A DNA stretch of 23,517 nucleotides, from assembly GCA_001655205.1 (NCBI GenBank), contig LPNZ01010349.1, forward strand, positions 1 through 23,517. Direction: 5' to 3'. This document shows positions 19,489 through 23,517 of the stretch, piece after piece; positions within the stretch are counted from its first letter, which is position 1; each line of letters begins with the position of its first letter. The notes beneath the pieces are model-generated. The model saw nothing but the letters and a program-made list of their open reading frames with translations. It ran no database searches and was not told where the DNA came from. Source of the stretch: Lenisia limosa (taxonomy: Eukaryota > Breviatea). The translations under genes and the position numbers were made by a program.

Positions 19489-22400
19489 CTACTGTATTAG
19501 TTTACAATCTCGGAATAACACAGCAAAGGAATATAGTTGGAAAATGACAAAGATATTGCAACGTTCAACAAACCTCCAGCACTTTCAGCAGGCTGTTCGT
19601 CCTCGCTTTCTTCGGATTCGTGCTCAGAAGCTGACAGGTCAGACTCTGACTGGTTCAAAGTCTCCTCATCAAACTCATCGGGATCGTAGGACTCCTCAAG
19701 GTCCCGCTGCTCCTTCTCCTTCTTCTTCCTCAGCTCTTCTGCCTTCTTCTCTTCTGCTTTCTTCTTCTCTTCCTCCTCCTTCTTCTTGCGTTTTTCCTCC
19801 TTATTTTCTTCATCTTCCTCCTCCTCTTCCTTTTCCTCCTTCTTTTCTCCATCATCTTCCTTTTCTTCCTTCTTTTCTCCATCTTCCTTTTCTTCTTCCT
19901 TCTTAACACCTTCCTCCTTCTTCTCTTCCCCACTCTTCTCTTCTTCCTTCTTCTTCCTCTCCTCTTCCACTGCCTTCTTTTGTTCGGCAGTTTTGACGAT
20001 CGGTTTTGGGATCTCGCCCTTAAACACTCGCCTGGCAAAGATACGCCGCTTCTTCGTTAGTCTCTTCTTGATCTTGGCCTCCTTTTCCTCTTGTTTCTTC
20101 TTCTTGGCCTCTTCCTTTTCTTTCTTCTTTGCTTCTTCCTTCTCTTTCTTTTCCTTTTCAATAGCATCTCGCTTCTTCTGCTTTTCTTCCTCCTCCTCAA
20201 GCTTAGTGAGTTGTTTGCGTGCTTCATCGCACATCTAGACCGTCAAAACCAAGAAAACTCTCGTTTTGATACAATTCACAAGTTGCCTGAAGAGCACCCC
20301 TCCCACTTGTGTAAACTCCTTCAATCGGCCGAACCACTCATCGGGTTGTGCTGTTTTGCCGTCTTCACCGAAGCTTTTGACTAGAGCTGAGAAGTCGGTT
20401 TGCATGTCCTTGAACTAGAGAAGTCAATAAAAAGACGAACTACCACCCAACATATCTTACAAATATCATGCTGAATGTTCACATACCTCTTGGTCAAGAG
20501 CAGTGAACTTCTCCTGAGCATTCACAAGGAACTCCGTCATCACGTCCACAAACTGGTCATCTTCCAACGCTGAAGGCCAGGTCAGGAAATGTGTTTAAAT
20601 ACCCTCTTTTGAAGTTAATAAAAACACAACATACGTTGTTCATTGGACTCTTGCTCTTCGATCTCCCTGTCAATAAGGTCCAACCCTCTCTTCAACTGGG
20701 CGACATTGGCCGTCAGCTGGTTAATGGACACCTGGCACAGTGGGACCAATGTAGTCATAGTTTCGATGAAGAATATTGGCGTAAAGGTACTAATTACGAA
20801 ACCAATAATCTGAAAAACAAAAAGCAAAAAAACAAGCAATAACAAACATGAGCAACCAGTATAATTGAAAAAATTATGAACCAAAAAAGCCCAAAATTAA
20901 TGCAGTAATTAGAAAGCCCTGGTCAATATATGGTTACAATAATTTACTCCGCAAAAATCAATTATTGACTCTCACAATCCTGACCCAGCCACCTTGGCAG
21001 CCTCCTCCACGTCTTTGAGGTCCTCCAGGAAGTCGGTGATGGGGTTTTCCTGCTCAGCTGTGGTCTTGACCAGGTAGTGCAGAAGTGTCATCTTTGGCCG
21101 TGCAATGGACTTGGTGTCTCGCAGCTGCGGTGTGAGGAATGTAATAGCAAAAGTGGCAATGCCAATACCTTGGTCAAAGTGTCCAGTTTGAAACCGTAAG
21201 CCCCGCCTCTGAACCCTCCACCGTTGAGGTAATTTCCTACAGGAGATGAGAAAACCATCATGGAAATGAAGTTTGAGTATGAACCAAAGGCTCACCGATG
21301 CCCAAGACAAGCTCCAAGAACTTCTTAAAGCTCTTACTATCTTTGACCTACAAAGTTAACATATTTAGGATTGAGGGCCATTCAGTTTCTTGGACCAATG
21401 GTGGCCTTCCCACTCACGCCGGAAACGCTGTTTGAAACTGCCTTGACTTCATGATCAACGTCACCAAACATCTCCGTGTACCTGTGTAGTTAGGTTCTGT
21501 GGCCCACTGAACCTCACATCCTCCCCAAATGCGGCTCAAAAGAGATGATTACATTGTTTCCTGTGATGCCATATTATAAGTCCACATCCAACCAAATGAC
21601 CAATTGACCCTTCCCCGGTACTTCTTTTTAAAGTCGAAGCATTGGAGTCTTTGCTGAATCCGTGGAATGGCAAGCATTTCGATACAAAACTGTTCCGCTT
21701 TACCTAGGGGATAAACAATCCAAAGATTGGTAGTTCACAGATCAAAGGTTCAAGGATTTATAAACTTTACCAATATGTAATTCAGGTTTTGTATCACCCA
21801 CCAAGTAAAGCCTTATCTCCGTCATATTCCATGAGAGGTCCCTGGTTCTCCTGCATTGCGGGAAGGTAGTTGAGGATGGACTTGACCTGTTCGCCCGAAA
21901 GCTTCGTATCGTCCAGCTTCAGAATGTACGTCGTGATTTCCTGAGATGTGTAAGAAGGGTGGATCTGGCCATCTCTTTTTGTTGGAAAATTTATCAACAC
22001 TGCATCCGATCATGTGTCTCGTATAAGTACGACGGCGGACTCATAACAGTCAACACGCCCCTTTATCCCGTCCACAAACCTTCAAAGGACATCTGAAGCG
22101 CGACAGCATGATACTGATATTGTTGCTCTCTTTCGCAGGCAGAATTGAGACGGTCAGGTCAGCCTTCTTCGGCTTCTCACCTTCCTACCGAGGGAATAAG
22201 ACAGAATTGAATGATTCTAATTGTGGACTCTGAACGAACATTTGCATACCTTGACCTCCTTTTTCTTGGCTACAGGAGCGCAGAAAAGCGCCTCCAGTTC
22301 GGAGGAATCAACCTAAATGTACAGTTAGTAGTTAAGACAAAGTCATAAGATACCATTATTAATTGTTTACCACCAAAACCTTAATATCCTTGTCAGAACA

Positions 22401-23517
22401 TTTGTCCCAGAAGCTGTTGTCAATCTTGGTATCGGGGATCTTCGACCAATTGAGCGCCTTCATCTTGACACTCGGTTTGATTTTGGGCTTAGCAGGGCGT
22501 TTGGGAGCAAACCCGCCACCCATACCTCCCATGCCGGGTGGTGGCGGAGGACCCGGCGGACCACCCATTCCTGCAAGGCATGAGTTATACCTGCTCTGCT
22601 ATATTCACAGCTTCGCAAAACATTCCAAGACATCTGAACAGGGCCCCACAAACCAGGGGGTGGAGGAGGTGGAGGAGGGCCCCCGCCCATACCTACAAAC
22701 GTAAGTTGACACATGGAAATCAGGAGCTAAGGCCATATGATTGCAGAGATGTACTTTGGAATAGATTATCAAAAAGAGTTCATTTTGGGACAAAAACAAA
22801 GAAACTAAATTTCCAATGATAAATAGTAAGCAATCACTGGACAGAAACACCGCCCTTATTACACCCCAGCCAACCAGGCATTGGTGGGGGAGGAGGAGGG
22901 CCACCTCCCATGCCTAAATGGTGAACAATATTGACCAAAAAATGGGGATAAGCTCGAACGATACATTTGGCATTGAATAAAGCAATCAACCACCACTCCG
23001 ACACATACCGGGCATAGGAGGAGGAGGGGGTGGACCGCCTCCCATACCTAAAAGGTCAAAATAAAGCCCAATAGTGTCATATCACATGCTTTTGAACAAG
23101 CCACATAAACACTGTGGGAAGAATGGTTCAATAGAGGACACTCTGAATCGAGACATACCCGGCATGGGAGGTGGTGGCGGTGCATTAACGCCACCTGGTG
23201 GCAGCGGCGGCGGAGGGGGACCGTTAACCCCACCGGGTGGGAGGGGTGGTGGTGGCGGTCCTCCACTTGCTGAACAGATGAGCAAAACGGAAATAGCAGC
23301 TATGAGGCTTGGATCTCTAGTGACTAATCACAATTGGGTCTCATAACAATACGATCCATGTGCTGAATATGGTATATCTTATAGTTCAGGCTTGATGGTC
23401 TCTTTGGTCAATACCACCACGATAGCATTCTACACCCAGCCCCAAGAAGAAGCGATCCCTACCCGGAGGTCCTCCAGGCGCTGGCGTATCCAGGTACGCG
23501 CCCGGGGCGGGGGGTGG
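18029..23517 (-). CDS. formin (FH1-FH2) with K/E helix and tandem WM-motif tail, 5' partial
   Basis: Nucleates and processively elongates actin filaments. Exons: >23517-23463, 23269-23159, 23047-23009, 22913-22875, 22692-22654, 22570-22371, 22312-22250, 22184-22080, 21940-21802, 21703-21622, 21481-21418, 21347-21296, 21236-21169, 21124-20993, 20731-20635, 20569-20487, 20414-20307, 20234-19574, 19488-19408, 19239-19156, 19106-19017, 18841-18752, 18464-18375, 18317-18231, 18144-18029; phases agree throughout. FH1: at least six polyproline runs (profilin binding). FH2 starts at KPSVKMKALNWSKIP and continues through ELEALFCAP, NNISIMLSRF, LNYLPAM, AIPRIQQRLQ, SKSFKKFLELVLGIGNYLNG and GGAYGFKLDTLTKLRDTKSI. 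A 220-residue charged exon (19574-20234) follows, then seven exons with a W-M-x-x-[LM]-K-K motif, ending PEWMKKMKKQ. I see no classical DAD. N-terminal GBD/FH3 domains, if any, lie beyond the window. Confidence 0.97.
18530..18590. repeat. AT dinucleotide palindrome in formin intron
   Basis: An (AT)n-rich inverted repeat (ATATATCATATATATATATA on one side, TATATATATATATGATATAG on the other) can form a long hairpin. It sits in the intron between the exons at 18841-18752 and 18464-18375. Confidence 0.8.
19574..20234 (-). other. K/E-rich long helical exon of the formin
   Basis: A single 661-nt exon, by far the longest in the window, codes for about 220 residues. It opens MCDEARKQLTKLEEEEEKQK, has a basic cluster KKRLTKKRRIFARRVFKGE near residue 60, then over 80 residues almost entirely Lys and Glu, and closes in an acidic Ser-rich segment. 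The pattern fits a single alpha-helix or coiled coil. Open frames on the plus strand here (Ser/Phe-rich) are antisense shadows. Confidence 0.85.
22654..23269 (-). repeat. FH1 polyproline exon cassettes
   Basis: Three 39-nt exons (23047-23009, 22913-22875, 22692-22654) each encode GMGGGPPPPPP[MP]P plus a split Gly. The preceding 111-nt exon (23269-23159) has three proline blocks separated by LPPGGVN. All begin and end in phase 1, so each is a removable in-frame cassette carrying one or more profilin-type sites. Confidence 0.95.

Noticed and set aside
19786-20238. 150-residue Ser/Phe-rich open frame on the plus strand
   Set aside because: It is the antisense of the K/E-rich formin exon, whose codons have no stops on the opposite strand; the minus-strand frame is joined to FH2 by matching splice phases.
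22538-22819. Plus-strand open frame over the formin FH1 exons
   Set aside because: Antisense of Gly/Pro codons; the minus strand encodes phase-consistent polyproline exons leading into FH2.

Overview
This is an intron-dense nuclear window from a eukaryote. Every recognisable gene is split by GT-AG introns, mostly 40-300 nt, into short exons. No bacterial operon, rRNA or tRNA gene, CRISPR array or transposon was seen. Nuclear formins (FH1-FH2), a cytosolic GGPP synthase that reads like the animal/fungal enzyme, and eIF2B-epsilon point to a unicellular or simple eukaryote, possibly opisthokont or amoebozoan. I cannot name the species. Thirteen runs of N interrupt the assembly, many of them beside long C, G or A homopolymers.

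Layout. (1) <1-2998 (+): 3' part of an unidentified gene; its last ten or so exons form a continuous reading frame ending at 2998. (2) 3106-8054 (-): eIF2B epsilon, the catalytic subunit of the exchange factor that recycles eIF2-GDP; about 24 exons, convergent with gene 1 across 107 nt. (3) 8409-11129 (+): geranylgeranyl diphosphate synthase, complete, 14 exons, 313 codons; it starts head to head with eIF2B epsilon across 354 nt, a likely shared promoter region. (4) 11594-17870 (+): a protein with two SH3 domains, a long charged coiled-coil region and a K/E/V-rich repeat tail. (5) 18029->23517 (-): a formin with a polyproline FH1 domain, a full FH2 domain, a long K/E helix and an unusual C-terminus of tandem Trp-Met motifs, each on its own exon. 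Genes 4 and 5 converge with 158 nt between stop codons.

The most unusual structures are: the formin tail made of seven symmetric (phase 1-1) exons carrying a W-M-x-x-[LM]-K-K motif I do not recognise; a matching cassette architecture in the FH1 domain; three places in eIF2B epsilon where the 3' splice site plus the first bases of the exon have been tandemly duplicated; and frequent GTGGG 5' splice sites. Gene models were built by hand from reading frame, intron phase and remembered family patterns. No search or transcript evidence was available.
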